A DNA stretch of 64,000 nucleotides from Pueribacillus theae (GCF_003097615.1 NZ_QCZG01000006.1:44921-108920), one strand, 5' to 3'; shown: positions 7,682 through 17,043, numbered from the stretch's first letter. Numbers and translations are program-made. The notes: generated by a model from the letters alone, not told the origin.

Positions 7682-8905
7682 ATGATGGTAACCTTTTATT
7701 CGCATATCGTCAATTTCATTTTAGCCTTACAGCTGCAACTTTCTAAACCGCAGATGAATCATCTGTTGACTTTCATTCATGGGATTATTTTGACAGACGG
7801 TCGAGTCAATATTGCTCAAATTCGCCGTTCAACCGGCGACACTCGGGATCTTAGTTGCATGACTCGTTTTCTAAATGAGTCCCCTTGGTGCCCAAATCGA
7901 GTGACAAGACGCCGACTTCAATTTGTTATCAATCGCATCCGAAGGGCTCGCGCCAAAGCTGGAGATATCCGTCCAATTGTCTTTTTCATTGTCGATGACA
8001 CTCAGTCCAAAAAGGATCGTTCAACGAAGCGAATGGAAGGGCTGGATAACCACTTCTCCCATTCCGACGGGAAAACAGTATGGTCCCATTGTATCGTAAC
8101 TGCGCATGTTGTCAGTGAAGATTATTCATTTGCTTGGGATTTCCGTTCTTATTTCCGAGAATCCTATTGCCAAGAGGAAGGGATTTCTTTCAAAAGCAAA
8201 AATGATCTTGCCATTGAGTTGATCAACTCGTATCAACAAAGCGACGATGAACAAGTTTATGTCCTCGTTGACAGTTGGTATACGAGTAAAAAGCTAATTG
8301 AAGCCTGTTACCTAAAAGGATTTCATCTCATCGGTGGTTTAAGGGTAAATCGTAAAATATACCCTAGTGGAATCGGTGTGAAAATATCCGATTTTGCTTC
8401 AACTTTTATCGAGGCAACTGACCTCCACTCCGTTACCGTGGATGGTCATTCCTATAAACTTTACAGCTACGAAGGAAACCTTGCTGACACCGAGTATGCC
8501 AAAGTCTTGTTGTCTTGGGAAAACGAATTCGCTTCGAACAAAACTCCGTTTTGTCTCCTTTGCACAGATAGTAGCCTGAATCTCGTGACCATTCTGCGGT
8601 ATTATAATGTGCGCTGGAACATCGAAACCGGATATCGTTATTTCAAGGAATTATTGGGCTTTGATGAGTATCAGCTTCTTTCACGCAAAGGGATCGAACG
8701 CTTTTGGTGCATCGAGTTTTTGACCTACAATTATCTAGAGTACCAGCGACAAGAGTGGCAACAGGAACTTCCTTTAACGATTGGCGATGTGGTTCGTCGG
8801 ATACGAAAGGATCACCTTGGACAAATTGTGGTATACGCCTATGAACAAGGACGATCAAAAAGATCCCTGAAGGATTTGCTGAAAGACCTGAGATTGGCGG
8901 TTTAA
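7682..8905 (+). CDS. DDE transposase, IS4 superfamily
   Basis: 407 residues. Catalytic Asp residues lie in FIVDDTQSKK and LVDSWYTSK. The third acidic residue is in YNVRWNIETGYRYFK, which matches the IS4 signature Y-2-R-3-E-6-K exactly. It should therefore be intact and active. I chose the first of two adjacent ATGs at 7682 because AAAAGGAG lies 8 nt before it; the longer open frame from 7544 runs through the hairpin leader. Family assignment between IS4 and IS701 cannot be settled by eye. Confidence 0.88.
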   Translation: MMVTFYSHIVNFILALQLQLSKPQMNHLLTFIHGIILTDGRVNIAQIRRSTGDTRDLSCMTRFLNESPWCPNRVTRRRLQFVINRIRRARAKAGDIRPIVFFIVDDTQSKKDRSTKRMEGLDNHFSHSDGKTVWSHCIVTAHVVSEDYSFAWDFRSYFRESYCQEEGISFKSKNDLAIELINSYQQSDDEQVYVLVDSWYTSKKLIEACYLKGFHLIGGLRVNRKIYPSGIGVKISDFASTFIEATDLHSVTVDGHSYKLYSYEGNLADTEYAKVLLSWENEFASNKTPFCLLCTDSSLNLVTILRYYNVRWNIETGYRYFKELLGFDEYQLLSRKGIERFWCIEFLTYNYLEYQRQEWQQELPLTIGDVVRRIRKDHLGQIVVYAYEQGRSKRSLKDLLKDLRLAV

Positions 8906-9002
8906 AAAAGTCACAACCGCCAGAGACACTACCCGTATGCCCTTTTTTAGGGTGTTGAGTAAAAAATGCAATACTCAAGTAATGCACCTTTTTGAGCGGG
9001 AA

Positions 9003-10211
9003 TCAAGTAATGACTTGTGAATTTCTTTTTCCTTGGACAATATGTAAAGCTTCTTTATCCAAATGCATCGCTTCATCGATGGTGTTAGGCAATGATATGG
9101 AAGAGTTTTTAACAAAGGAAGTTTTGCCTGTTCTATTTAAAATTCTCAAGTCACATAAGGCAAGCAAGTAATCCATAATGGCAAATGAATAATGGGATTT
9201 CTTTATAAGAGGAAGTTTGCGAACTGTAAAAATCTGCTTGGAGAGCATTCGTTGAAAAGAACGGTTTACGTCATGGAAACGAAAGGTTTGGCCGATTCGG
9301 AGCGGGTGTACACATTGAAGCAATAGCCACGTTTGCCAAATGTACGAAGGGGTATCAACCCAAAACTGGTATCGTGTTGGAAGGCCAGCTTCAGGTGGAA
9401 AAAATGAAAGCTCTCGGCTTACAGCCTGCAGCATTTTACTGACATATCTGGATGCGGGGGTTCTTTTTAAATGTGAGTAAGATCGCCATGTCGTTTTGAT
9501 TTGCAGCCAATTCGAAGGAAATTGATAAATCGGTGATAATTTCTTTTGTGTGAGATCATCGCAAGAGGCTTCTTCACGATTCAGATAGGAAAGTTTTGCC
9601 AAGGTTTTTGTCGAAGAATAAGGGACGAGGTCTGTGAGGAGCGCAAATTGTTTTGCATTGGGACAAAAATAGAATAAAAAAGGTTCTCTAGATTCGTTTT
9701 CAGGTTCCCGCAATGTTAACCAATCCATCTTCGTTAATTGAAAGCCGTTTTGCGATATTCGCTTCAAACGGTTTCCGCCTAAAATCCATATAGGGCTTAT
9801 TCGCAAATTCATATAGTTTCTCGTTCGTTTTAAGAAATGGGAATCACTAATTGAAGAACATTGAAATTCAATCGGAGTGTAGTAAGGGGAAGACAGAAAT
9901 AAATCGGGGCGCTGCTTAATTTTTGGAATGTATGGCTCAAGTTTTACATTTAAATTTTGGCTTTTCAGCCAGTCATATAATTGTTCTTTTCCATTCAGAT
10001 GATAATCTGACTCGGCCTCTGAGGAGCCGCATGCTGAATCACGTTTATGGGCAAAGTGCCATCTGCGGTTCAAGCCAAGTTTCATTAAAACTTTTGAACC
10101 GCAAGCAGGGCAATAAAATGCTTCCCTGTCATTTAATTCTAATAGGTCTTTGTGGCTCCACTCATTTAAGAGCGAAATCAATTTTCCATTTTTCGTTTTC
10201 GCTGTTAACAT
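9003..10211 (-). CDS. coiA: Competence protein CoiA-like nuclease
   Basis: About 402 residues. The N-terminal zinc-finger-like YCPACGSKVLMKLG, then WHFAHK, is the CoiA signature. It is followed by a nuclease-like core (RPDLFLSS, then PIEFQCSS) resembling PD-(D/E)xK enzymes. CoiA acts on incoming single-stranded DNA during transformation, helping RecA-dependent recombination. The ATG at 10211 has AAAGGAG 6 nt upstream. The IS element begins only about 16 bp after its stop, but the length (373-400 in relatives) suggests that the reading frame is complete. Its neighbours mecA, spxA and pepF match the B. subtilis order. Confidence 0.9.
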   Translation of the reverse strand: MLTAKTKNGKLISLLNEWSHKDLLELNDREAFYCPACGSKVLMKLGLNRRWHFAHKRDSACGSSEAESDYHLNGKEQLYDWLKSQNLNVKLEPYIPKIKQRPDLFLSSPYYTPIEFQCSSISDSHFLKRTRNYMNLRISPIWILGGNRLKRISQNGFQLTKMDWLTLREPENESREPFLFYFCPNAKQFALLTDLVPYSSTKTLAKLSYLNREEASCDDLTQKKLSPIYQFPSNWLQIKTTWRSYSHLKRTPASRYVSKMLQAVSRELSFFPPEAGLPTRYQFWVDTPSYIWQTWLLLQCVHPLRIGQTFRFHDVNRSFQRMLSKQIFTVRKLPLIKKSHYSFAIMDYLLALCDLRILNRTGKTSFVKNSSISLPNTIDEAMHLDKEALHIVQGKRNSQVIT

Positions 10212-10282
10212 TTTTATCTCCTTTCTTAGCTTTATTTTGTATTCCACTTATAAGTTTAAAACTCCTTCAAAAAAATTAATAG

Positions 10283-10446
10283 AGGATGTTCAAAAAGTCC
10301 GGAGGCTTACAGGAAGTAAGTCAGTTCGACGTTATCACAGGACGTGATGCTTTTAGTCGAACTTCCTTAAAGGCTGCGAATCTCTACGTCAGCTTACGCT
10401 TCCTTGACCTTCTTGCCTCTCGTTGTCCTCCTTTTTGAACACGCAC
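10283..10446. repeat. MITE-like repeat, copy 1 (164 bp)
   Basis: Flanked by TAATAG on both sides, this stretch starts AGGATGTTCAAAAAG and ends CTTTTTGAACACGCAC, giving terminal inverted repeats. An inverted copy lies at 42870-43024. The ends (about 40 bp on one side, 20 bp on the other) and an internal piece (AGCTGACG, AGAGATTCGC) are nearly identical while the middle differs. There is no ORF. It sits between coiA and the next gene and probably moved by a transposase encoded elsewhere. Confidence 0.7.
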
Positions 10447-10497
10447 TAATAGGGAGTCCTTTCACCTCCCATTATTTTTCGTTCGAATCATTCGTGA

Positions 10498-11442
10498 TTA
10501 GAACGATATGATAATATTGTTGGAAGACTTGACTTTAAGGGGAATATCTGAAAAATAAACAAAGCCTTCAACGATCAATGTGTCCTTAAATTCGGTTTGG
10601 ACAGGAATTTGAAATTCATTCAAAGACACTGTTTCCCCTTCATTTAACATGAAATCATTGATTGGAACAATCCAAATTTCTCCGCGTTCCTTTGCATCCT
10701 CTGCCCATTCGCTTTCTAAAAACATCCAATTCGTCGCATTGTGCTGAGATATTTGTTTGTTAGCAGCCGCTTGATCAACCGAGATAATCTTTCCTTTCAT
10801 ATTTGAAAATTCCGGAGGAGAAAACCGAAAGCAGAGAACAGGATTTTTTAACGTTTGATTCCCAATATTTTTTATGTGAAAATCTCCTCGAATAATTAAT
10901 CGATTTTCAGACTGCCAAACAATCGAATAATCAAAATAAGTAATGATTGCTAAATCATCTTTGTACCCCTTTTCGGAACTTGTATCAAGCGTTAGTTTAT
11001 TATGGTCTGATTGTGGTACAGGTAAATGCGGAGCCCTCTTTTCAAGGTTTTTAACTCTTGATTTGTAATAATCCACTTCTTTTTCCTTTTGTGTCAATTC
11101 GATTTGAATCTCGCTCAACAATTCTTCAAATCCTTCAATTTTTTTCTCTAATTCCGGATTTGATGTTTGGATGTCTTTCATTGATTCGAGTTTTTCCTTT
11201 AATTGTTTGTTTTCTTCTTCAAGCTTTTGCAGTTGCTGATTGTATTGCTCCATTTTTTCTTTGTGATTTCGTTCATCGGATCGTCCATTATTTTCTGCCT
11301 GCAATTTTTTTAATTGCTTTTTCAATTTACTGATTTCATAATCTTTGAAAGCAACCTCTTTTTCTAATTTAAGCGTCATATCTTGGTAATACATCGTTCG
11401 TAAAACTAATCGTGGATGGCTTAAATCACTTAATTTTGACAA
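10498..11442 (-). CDS. Coiled-coil protein with C-terminal beta-rich domain, function unknown
   Basis: 314 residues from a TTG start at 11442 (AAGGAGG upstream). Residues 20-145 are a Lys/Glu/Gln-rich coiled coil (for example KLKKQLKKLQAEN). Residues 155-314 look like a beta-sandwich: alternating hydrophobic strands, with a phrase DFHIKNIGNQTLKNPVLCF resembling immunoglobulin-like or COG1361-type domains. No signal peptide or membrane segment is visible. It stands at the edge of the spore-surface island, in the same direction as the Cys-rich protein at 11665, so a structural role in the spore coat is an inference. I do not recognise the family. Confidence 0.6.
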   Translation of the reverse strand: MSKLSDLSHPRLVLRTMYYQDMTLKLEKEVAFKDYEISKLKKQLKKLQAENNGRSDERNHKEKMEQYNQQLQKLEEENKQLKEKLESMKDIQTSNPELEKKIEGFEELLSEIQIELTQKEKEVDYYKSRVKNLEKRAPHLPVPQSDHNKLTLDTSSEKGYKDDLAIITYFDYSIVWQSENRLIIRGDFHIKNIGNQTLKNPVLCFRFSPPEFSNMKGKIISVDQAAANKQISQHNATNWMFLESEWAEDAKERGEIWIVPINDFMLNEGETVSLNEFQIPVQTEFKDTLIVEGFVYFSDIPLKVKSSNNIIISF

Positions 11443-11553
11443 ACAAATACCTCCTTGTCTCCTGTCTTCCTCATCTATTTCATCATATGTAAAAAACGGG
11501 AAAAAGAGCCTGCCTTACGTACGCAAGAAAAAACGCTTGCGCGATTTTCTTGC

Positions 11554-11600
11554 GCCAGAGGCCAGAAGCCAGATTGGCTTAAATTTATGCTTTATGCATA
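11554..11600. repeat. Heptamer-repeat intergenic element, degenerate copy
   Basis: Three tandem 7-mers GCCAGAG, GCCAGAA and GCCAGAT (11554-11574) are followed by TTAAATTTATGCTTTATGCA. The same layout, heptamers of type GYCRGAK and then an A/T-rich tail ending ACTTTATG, occurs at 46475-46537 and, inverted, at 54367-54427. Here the match is partial. Confidence 0.5.
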
Positions 11601-11605
11601 AAAAC

Positions 11606-11639
11606 GGATGGCATAACCGGTTTCCCTTTTATGCCATCC
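11606..11639 (-). terminator. Terminator of the Cys-rich spore-surface gene
   Basis: GGATGGCATAA and TTATGCCATCC form an 11-bp stem with a 12-nt loop, followed by GTTTTT on the minus strand, 26 bp beyond the gene's stop. Confidence 0.75.
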
Positions 11640-11664
11640 TGATTTATTCCTTTACTTTTCATGT

Positions 11665-12843
11665 TTAAGGAGCTTTTTTATATTTCAAATCTTGAAATGT
11701 TACACAATCTTCGACTCTAATTTTACCTTCAGTCACGTCTACAATTCCTGAATCGAATTCTTTCTTGCCCCACCTGTCGAAGAGTTGAATTTGGAATTGA
11801 TCTCCTTCTGGGCTATCTACTAACGCAAGATTAAAGTCTAACATTCTGTCTTTATTCGTACGTCCTGACCCGCTTATTTTTAAGATTAATCCATCACCAT
11901 GGCAAGGTTCACATACTAATGTAGATTGGTCAAAATCGATTGCCTTAAAAGAGACATCCTTCAAACCATCGGAAGTATCTGTATCATCGAATGTCATTGA
12001 AAATTCGCTGTCAACTAAGCTGCAGTTCGGACAGATGTCGGCAAAAATACCAATCCTTCCATGTTCTGTCGCATCGTGAGGAGTTATCCCGCTTGCTTCC
12101 GCTTCTGCTGAACAATCACAGTTTTGTCGAGGAAAAATATCTGGGCATTGTTCAGGAAACACAATTTCTGGGCACTGTTCGCCAAGTTCAGGAGCCTCAA
12201 TGTCGTTTTCTCTTGGAGAACAGAATTTAGCGAGAACTTCAAGCTTCACCTCTGCCTCTACTTGAATATCGACACAGAATGTGACGTGAAGTTTAAATGA
12301 TCTTGGGCAAGGCGAATTTAACAGAACGGTACCAGAAGGAATTTTGCAAAATACCTTCGTTACCTTACAGAACAATTCTGTCCCGTCAGGATAACATAGG
12401 ATGAAAGGTTCAAACACTGATGCATTGCAGTTTAACGATGTAACTTCCTTACCGTGGCGATCAATAACACTCACCTTTATATCCGCAGTAAACAAGAGAT
12501 CGACAAGCTGGGCATCTGTGAATCTACCGTTTACCGGTACGGTCACATCTCGTTTTTCACCGACTTGCTCACAATGTACACCGGAATCACAATGATCTTC
12601 TTTAAAATGCAATCCAATTAAATGTCCGGTTTCGGGTACATCGCAAACAATTCGAAGCGGCCGTCGGCTGGGGTCTTCCATCGCATGCTCTATTTTTTTG
12701 AGTTGTTCTGGCGTAAAGTGAACGATTTGATCGACTGTCAGCGCATCTGTAACCCAGTCATAAACCTTCTGAACCCTGATGCATTCATCTTGAAGGCTGT
12801 TCGAATCTACCGGATATTGTTTTCGGTAATGACTGTGGCTCAT
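11665..12843 (-). CDS. Cys-rich multi-domain protein, putative spore-surface protein
   Basis: 392 residues, unrecognised. The N-terminal 60 residues contain HYRKQYPVDSNSLQDECIRV, similar in style to Bacillus spore coat/exosporium proteins. The middle (90-250) is rich in beta strands and Cys (about 20 Cys in all), with repeated FCxxP and PEQCPDI/CPEIVFP phrases. The C-terminal part (265-392) has an acidic beta-rich domain with the CEPCHGDG motif. No signal peptide or transmembrane segment is seen. High Cys content and the setting next to sigma-K-linked genes suggest a disulphide-cross-linked outer spore layer. The function is inference. Confidence 0.6.
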   Translation of the reverse strand: MSHSHYRKQYPVDSNSLQDECIRVQKVYDWVTDALTVDQIVHFTPEQLKKIEHAMEDPSRRPLRIVCDVPETGHLIGLHFKEDHCDSGVHCEQVGEKRDVTVPVNGRFTDAQLVDLLFTADIKVSVIDRHGKEVTSLNCNASVFEPFILCYPDGTELFCKVTKVFCKIPSGTVLLNSPCPRSFKLHVTFCVDIQVEAEVKLEVLAKFCSPRENDIEAPELGEQCPEIVFPEQCPDIFPRQNCDCSAEAEASGITPHDATEHGRIGIFADICPNCSLVDSEFSMTFDDTDTSDGLKDVSFKAIDFDQSTLVCEPCHGDGLILKISGSGRTNKDRMLDFNLALVDSPEGDQFQIQLFDRWGKKEFDSGIVDVTEGKIRVEDCVTFQDLKYKKAP

Positions 12844-12951
12844 TCATTTCATTCCTTTCTTTATCATGATAGGATAATTCACTACATACTATGGAAATAG
12901 AGGGATGAATGTAACAACGGTATATGCCCATTTCTCAAGGGGGAGTTTTTC

Positions 12952-13752
12952 ATGAACCCAATTTTGTATCGTAATCACGTGATTTGTTACCTTAAAGAAA
13001 GTGAATTGGATGCGCTCAGCGTGCTCGCCCCCTATTGGGGTTTACTGTTTAATAAGCAAGAGCTCTTCATTGAACCCGGTCTTTCTTCGCAAACAATCTG
13101 TATAAAAAACATGCAAAAAAAAGAACAAGATCATTTAGCAGACATCCTTGCCCACACCCATATCCATTTTGTAGAAAGTGAAAGTGATTTACTATTAGAA
13201 ATTTCTGAAAGGAATGAAAGGCATCTGCCTCCAATTTCATTGGCTTCAGGAAACCTGACATACCGATTAAAATACGCCAATAACGTTGGACGGGATTTAC
13301 AGCGAATGATTCATCAAAACATATGGCTCCCTGTTCGAAATCCGCTACTAACCCTTACATTTAACAACGTTGGGTTAGACGAACAAAAAGAAATCATTTC
13401 GTATCTTGTTATCCAATTTTTTTTACGAGACCAAATGAAGCCCATTTCACATGTTCCATTTGATGTATATTCATCACTTATCGAAAAGGCAATGCGACCG
13501 ATTAATCCTCATTTTTCATTATTGCAAGAAAAATTAAACAAGAAGATTTGGCCTGAAATTCCACCGGAAATTGCCCAAAATCAGGAGGAACAGAACCCAT
13601 CAGTTGATCGGCATATTCTTCATGAACAAAAACCTACACCATTCAACCCTTTTAAAAATCATTCGCCGTCCCAAAGTAAACAAATCAATCCTTTTCAATC
13701 AACCAAAAACAAACAGTCATCAACGATTAATCCTTTTAAAAGAAAAAATTAA
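12952..13752 (+). CDS. Hypothetical protein with repeated NPF tail
   Basis: 266 residues, unrecognised, preceded by GGGGGAG. The first 200 residues look like a compact globular domain without membrane segments (start MNPILYRNHVICYL). The last 60 residues are a low-complexity Gln/Asn/Pro/Lys tail with three copies of the short motif NPF(K/Q): FNPFK, INPFQ, INPFKRKN. Such a tail looks like a linear docking or assembly motif. It is divergent to the Cys-rich protein at 11665-12843, so both could share a promoter region and a role in spore-surface assembly. Confidence 0.6.
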   Translation: MNPILYRNHVICYLKESELDALSVLAPYWGLLFNKQELFIEPGLSSQTICIKNMQKKEQDHLADILAHTHIHFVESESDLLLEISERNERHLPPISLASGNLTYRLKYANNVGRDLQRMIHQNIWLPVRNPLLTLTFNNVGLDEQKEIISYLVIQFFLRDQMKPISHVPFDVYSSLIEKAMRPINPHFSLLQEKLNKKIWPEIPPEIAQNQEEQNPSVDRHILHEQKPTPFNPFKNHSPSQSKQINPFQSTKNKQSSTINPFKRKN

Positions 13753-13821
13753 ACAAATACACAGGAATAACGATCATCGAATACTATACAAGTATATTCT
13801 AACGAAATAAGAGGTGATATT

Positions 13822-13962
13822 TTGAAAAAATCGGAATTACAAGCCTTATATAGAGAAGTAAAAGAGAAAAGGCGGGCAAGGCCTTCTACATCCTTATTTG
13901 ATCTCCCCAAAAGTAAAGGATGTAAAAGCTGTGGAAGGGTTACTTGGAGGCCGACAAGATAA
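13822..13962 (+). CDS. Small basic protein with CxxC motif (46 residues)
   Basis: A TTG start at 13822 follows GAGGTGAT at ideal spacing and opens a 46-codon frame, 70 bp after the NPF-tail gene. The product begins MKKSELQALYREVKEKRRAR and ends CKSCGRVTWRPTR, so it is Lys/Arg-rich with one CxxC. It is probably co-transcribed with the preceding gene. No family is recognised; it could be a small spore or DNA/RNA-binding protein. Confidence 0.5.
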   Translation: MKKSELQALYREVKEKRRARPSTSLFDLPKSKGCKSCGRVTWRPTR

Positions 13963-14144
13963 AGAAATTTAGAAAAGAGCTACTTTCTTTCTTGAATTGT
14001 TAGGGAAAAGAAGACAGACTTTCATGAGTTTACGAAAGAAGAAAACGAAGAAAAAATTTGCTCCGCCTACATGATGTAACAGAAATCATAAACAACTTCA
14101 AATGAAACGGGAGAAATACGCCTTTGTATTTCTCCACCCACCCC

Positions 14145-14753
14145 TTAGCAATGAGTTAGGATATAATTCCTTTGCTGGAGATAGGAAACAATTTCTCTTA
14201 CATTTTCTTCTATAGTCAATTGGTGTGTATCTACTATGATATCCGGGTTTTGAGGAGGTTCATAAGGGGATGAAATACCAGTAAAATCTTTTATTTTTCC
14301 AATTCGCGCCAATTTATACAACCCTTTTGGATCCCTTTGTTCACAAATTTCTAGTGGACATTTTACATATATTTCTATAAATTCATTATGATGGAACATA
14401 CTTCGTACTTTTTTCCTTTCCTCTTCAAAGGGAGAAATAAAAGCTGTTAAGACAATACACCCTGCATCAACAAACAGCTTCGCCACTTCACCTACTCGTC
14501 TTATATTTTCTTTTCTGTCACTGCTGGAAAACGATAAATCAGCATTTAAACCACGTCTTATATTGTCACCATCAAGCAAATAGGTAGAAAGCCCACATTT
14601 GTGTAACTTCATTTCTAAGGCATTAGCGAGCGTAGATTTACCCGATCCCGATAAACCTGTAAACCATAGAACAAAGCTTTTATGTCCATTGAGTTTTTCC
14701 CTGTTTTGTTTTTTTACAGTTTGGTCATGCCAATGAATATGCTGTTCACTCAA
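14145..14753 (-). CDS. cysC: Adenylylsulfate (APS) kinase
   Basis: 202 residues from the TTG at 14753, which aligns in length with B. subtilis CysC (start followed by ...VWHE; here SEQHIHWHD) and sits after GGAAGTGAT. Upstream in-frame ATGs at 14759 and 14783 are alternatives. The P-loop GLSGSGKST, the LDGDNIR APS-binding motif, [15 protein letters not shown] and ITAFISPF-like TAFISPF are intact. It phosphorylates APS to PAPS. No ATP sulfurylase, PAPS reductase or sulfite reductase lies nearby; instead it faces the glycan cluster. A PAPS supply for sulfated glycans is possible but no sulfotransferase is seen. Confidence 0.88.
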   Translation of the reverse strand: MSEQHIHWHDQTVKKQNREKLNGHKSFVLWFTGLSGSGKSTLANALEMKLHKCGLSTYLLDGDNIRRGLNADLSFSSSDRKENIRRVGEVAKLFVDAGCIVLTAFISPFEEERKKVRSMFHHNEFIEIYVKCPLEICEQRDPKGLYKLARIGKIKDFTGISSPYEPPQNPDIIVDTHQLTIEENVREIVSYLQQRNYILTHC

Positions 14754-14913
14754 AAACATCACTTCCATTTTTTGATAATTCAAACAAAGAGGTAATAACT
14801 CCTTTCATTCAATGTATGAATCGAAAATTTCCTTGGTGTTAGATAGAGGACTTCATTTAACAAAAAAGTAGTAAAAGCTGATAGGCCATTTGTTCGTTGA
14901 AAAAACTAAATTG

Positions 14914-14942
14914 AAACCTCTCCTTTCATAAAACATACGATA
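14914..14942 (+). promoter_or_regulatory. Sigma-K-like promoter of the glycan gene cluster
   Basis: A perfect -10 CATACGATA (14934-14942) follows AACC (14915-14918) at 15 bp, close to the sigma-K pattern (mACm, 16 bp, CATAnnnTA). It precedes the epimerase gene at 14969 and suggests late mother-cell expression. Confidence 0.5.
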
Positions 14943-14968
14943 TGAAAAATATCAAAGGAGAAGGATTT

Positions 14969-15874
14969 ATGAAAGCTATCGTAACTGGAGGGGCTGGCTT
15001 TATTGGTTCGCATCTTGTTGAAGAGCTTATCAATAACGGTGCAGAAGTGCATGTGCTAGACAACCTAACATCGGGTGATTTGCACAATATACACTCAAGT
15101 ACTGTTGTTCACATTGAAGACATTCGAAGTGAAAAGGCAAAAGAAATTATTTTACGTGAAAAACCAGATGCCCTATTCCACTTGGCTGCTCAGGCAGATG
15201 TAGAACGATCTATCCGTAATCCGCGAGATGATGCAGATGTTAATATTAACGGAACAATCAATGTGCTTCAGGCAGGTCACGAAGCATCTGTAAAGAAGGT
15301 AATTTTCTCTTCTACCTCTGCAGTATACGGAAGTTTACAAAAAGAGCTGATATCTGAAGATGACTTGGCCATCCCCATTTCCTATTACGGTTTATCTAAA
15401 TTAACTGCTGAAGCGTATATCCGTTTATTTAGTCAGTTGTATGGAATTTCCTATACGATTCTCCGTTATGGAAATGTTTATGGGCCAAGACAATTAGCAA
15501 AAGGAGAAGGTGGTGTGATCGCGGTTTTTTTAGATAAAATTAAAAATAAAAGTCCTTTAATTATTTACGGGGATGGTGAGCAAACACGTGATTTTGTCTA
15601 CGTGAAAGATGTTGTTCAAGCAAACTTATTTGCTATCAATCGGGGAAACCAGAAAACCATTCACATCAGCACGGCACAGAGCACATCGATTAATCACCTG
15701 TTAAAAATGCTAAAACAAATTCATCGCTCAGAAATTGATACCGTCTTTAAACCCGCAAGAATAGGCGATATTAAACATAGCTGCCTTGATAATAGGAGGG
15801 CACATCAATTACTGAAATGGCATCCGAAGTTTGACATTTTTAAAGGATTAAAGGAAACCTATCATACCCTTTAG
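14969..15874 (+). CDS. NAD-dependent nucleotide-sugar epimerase/dehydratase (UDP-glucose 4-epimerase type)
   Basis: 301 residues. An extended SDR with the NAD motif TGGAGFIGSH, the catalytic Ser/Tyr/Lys (FSSTSAVYG and YYGLSK) and RYGNVYGPRQ, which is typical of GalE-like and UDP-glucuronate epimerases. I chose the ATG at 14969 because AAAGGAGAAGG lies just upstream; the ATG at 14942 has no site. It is the first gene of the rightward set epimerase-GT4-propeller protein, and probably supplies a UDP-hexose or uronic acid to the glycosyltransferase that follows. Exact substrate not readable. Confidence 0.85.
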   Translation: MKAIVTGGAGFIGSHLVEELINNGAEVHVLDNLTSGDLHNIHSSTVVHIEDIRSEKAKEIILREKPDALFHLAAQADVERSIRNPRDDADVNINGTINVLQAGHEASVKKVIFSSTSAVYGSLQKELISEDDLAIPISYYGLSKLTAEAYIRLFSQLYGISYTILRYGNVYGPRQLAKGEGGVIAVFLDKIKNKSPLIIYGDGEQTRDFVYVKDVVQANLFAINRGNQKTIHISTAQSTSINHLLKMLKQIHRSEIDTVFKPARIGDIKHSCLDNRRAHQLLKWHPKFDIFKGLKETYHTL

Positions 15875-15896
15875 AAAGTCTCTAAGGAGGACATGA

Positions 15897-16979
15897 ATGA
15901 ATATACTTTTTGTTTATTACGTACCAAGTGGTGGTGTTGAGACATTAAACCGGCAAAGGAGTATTGCACTTAAAAAATATAACATTAATGCTCATTTCCT
16001 TTATTATGAAAAAAAGAGAAATTTAATTAATGATCACAACGCTTCAACGTTTATAACAAATGATAACACTAAAATAAAAAAAATCTTAGAGGATGGAAAT
16101 TATCAAGCTGTCATCATTGTTTCGGATTTCAAAGCATTGCCCCGATTTAGGAAGTTGGGTTACCAAGGAAAGATGATCATTGAAATTCAGGGATATGGGC
16201 CGAAAGATGTAGCAAGGAAAGTATTTAAGAATGCCAAACCATTTGTTGAAAAGTATGCTGATGGACTACTAAATCCAAATACCCCTCACATTATACAATT
16301 ATTCGATGAACTATATCCTTCAATTCCAAAGTTTAGTTTCAATAATTGTTTTGATACTAGTCATTTTTCTTACAGAGCATTACAAAAAGAAAGTGTTCCA
16401 ATCATTGCCTGGATTGGCCGAATTGAAGATAACAAGAACTGGAGAGAATTTCTGCATATCGGTTATCAACTGATCAACCAATACAATTCCAATATAAAGT
16501 TATGTATGTTTGAAGACCCCAGTTTAAGTCATCCTCAAGAAAGAGTTGAGTTCAGGAAATTAATAAAACAACTAAATTTGGAAAGGAGCATAACTATCCG
16601 CCAAAATGTCCCTCATTCTGAAATGGCTAATCATTTCTCCATCATCGGCGATTCGGGTGGATTCCTATGTTCCACATCTAAGGTAGAAGGAGCCCCTTAC
16701 TCCCTTCTTGAAGCGATGAGTTGCAAATGCCCCGTGTTGACGACAGATTCTGACGGTGTAAGAAGTTCCATTATTCATAATCAAACCGGGAAATATTACA
16801 CATTAGGCAATGTAGGTGAAGCAGTCAAAGAAGCAAAAGAATTAATGTCGAATCATCAACTAAGAGAAAATATCCGTCGAAATGCCTTTGAACATGTGAA
16901 ATCCCACTTTAATCCAGACTTGTATTGCCGTAACTTTATTAAAATGCTTACAACTTTGGGAATAAAATATAAACCATAA
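15897..16979 (+). CDS. GT4-type glycosyltransferase (GT-B fold)
   Basis: 360 residues. The C-terminal domain has the GT4 donor-site features: VPIIAWIGRIEDNKNW, then SKVEGAPYSLLEAMSCKCPV with the E-x7-E-like pattern, and a retaining-enzyme layout. The N-terminal half begins MNILFVYYVPSGGVETLNRQ, with a glycine-rich acceptor loop. No membrane segment or signal peptide is present, so it acts in the cytoplasm. It follows the epimerase by 22 bp with its own GGAGG, so the two are co-transcribed. Donor and acceptor are unknown; a spore-surface polysaccharide is likely from context. Confidence 0.82.
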   Translation: MNILFVYYVPSGGVETLNRQRSIALKKYNINAHFLYYEKKRNLINDHNASTFITNDNTKIKKILEDGNYQAVIIVSDFKALPRFRKLGYQGKMIIEIQGYGPKDVARKVFKNAKPFVEKYADGLLNPNTPHIIQLFDELYPSIPKFSFNNCFDTSHFSYRALQKESVPIIAWIGRIEDNKNWREFLHIGYQLINQYNSNIKLCMFEDPSLSHPQERVEFRKLIKQLNLERSITIRQNVPHSEMANHFSIIGDSGGFLCSTSKVEGAPYSLLEAMSCKCPVLTTDSDGVRSSIIHNQTGKYYTLGNVGEAVKEAKELMSNHQLRENIRRNAFEHVKSHFNPDLYCRNFIKMLTTLGIKYKP

Positions 16980-17043
16980 ATCAGCAAAAATTGAACTGGT
17001 ACAATGGACAAAATTATTTGATTCATGAAAGAAGGTGTGATGT

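Larger units (their letters stand above)
7521..8986 (+). mobile_element. IS4/IS701-type insertion sequence
   Basis: A DDE transposase gene is flanked by imperfect inverted ends. The left end (7521-7543) begins TGCACTAG and contains TATTGCAAAAAAC. The right end (8959-8986, read in reverse) begins TGCATTAC and contains TATTGCATTTTTTAC. The exact ends and the target duplication are not certain. The element sits between coiA and pepF, oriented against both. Confidence 0.65.
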
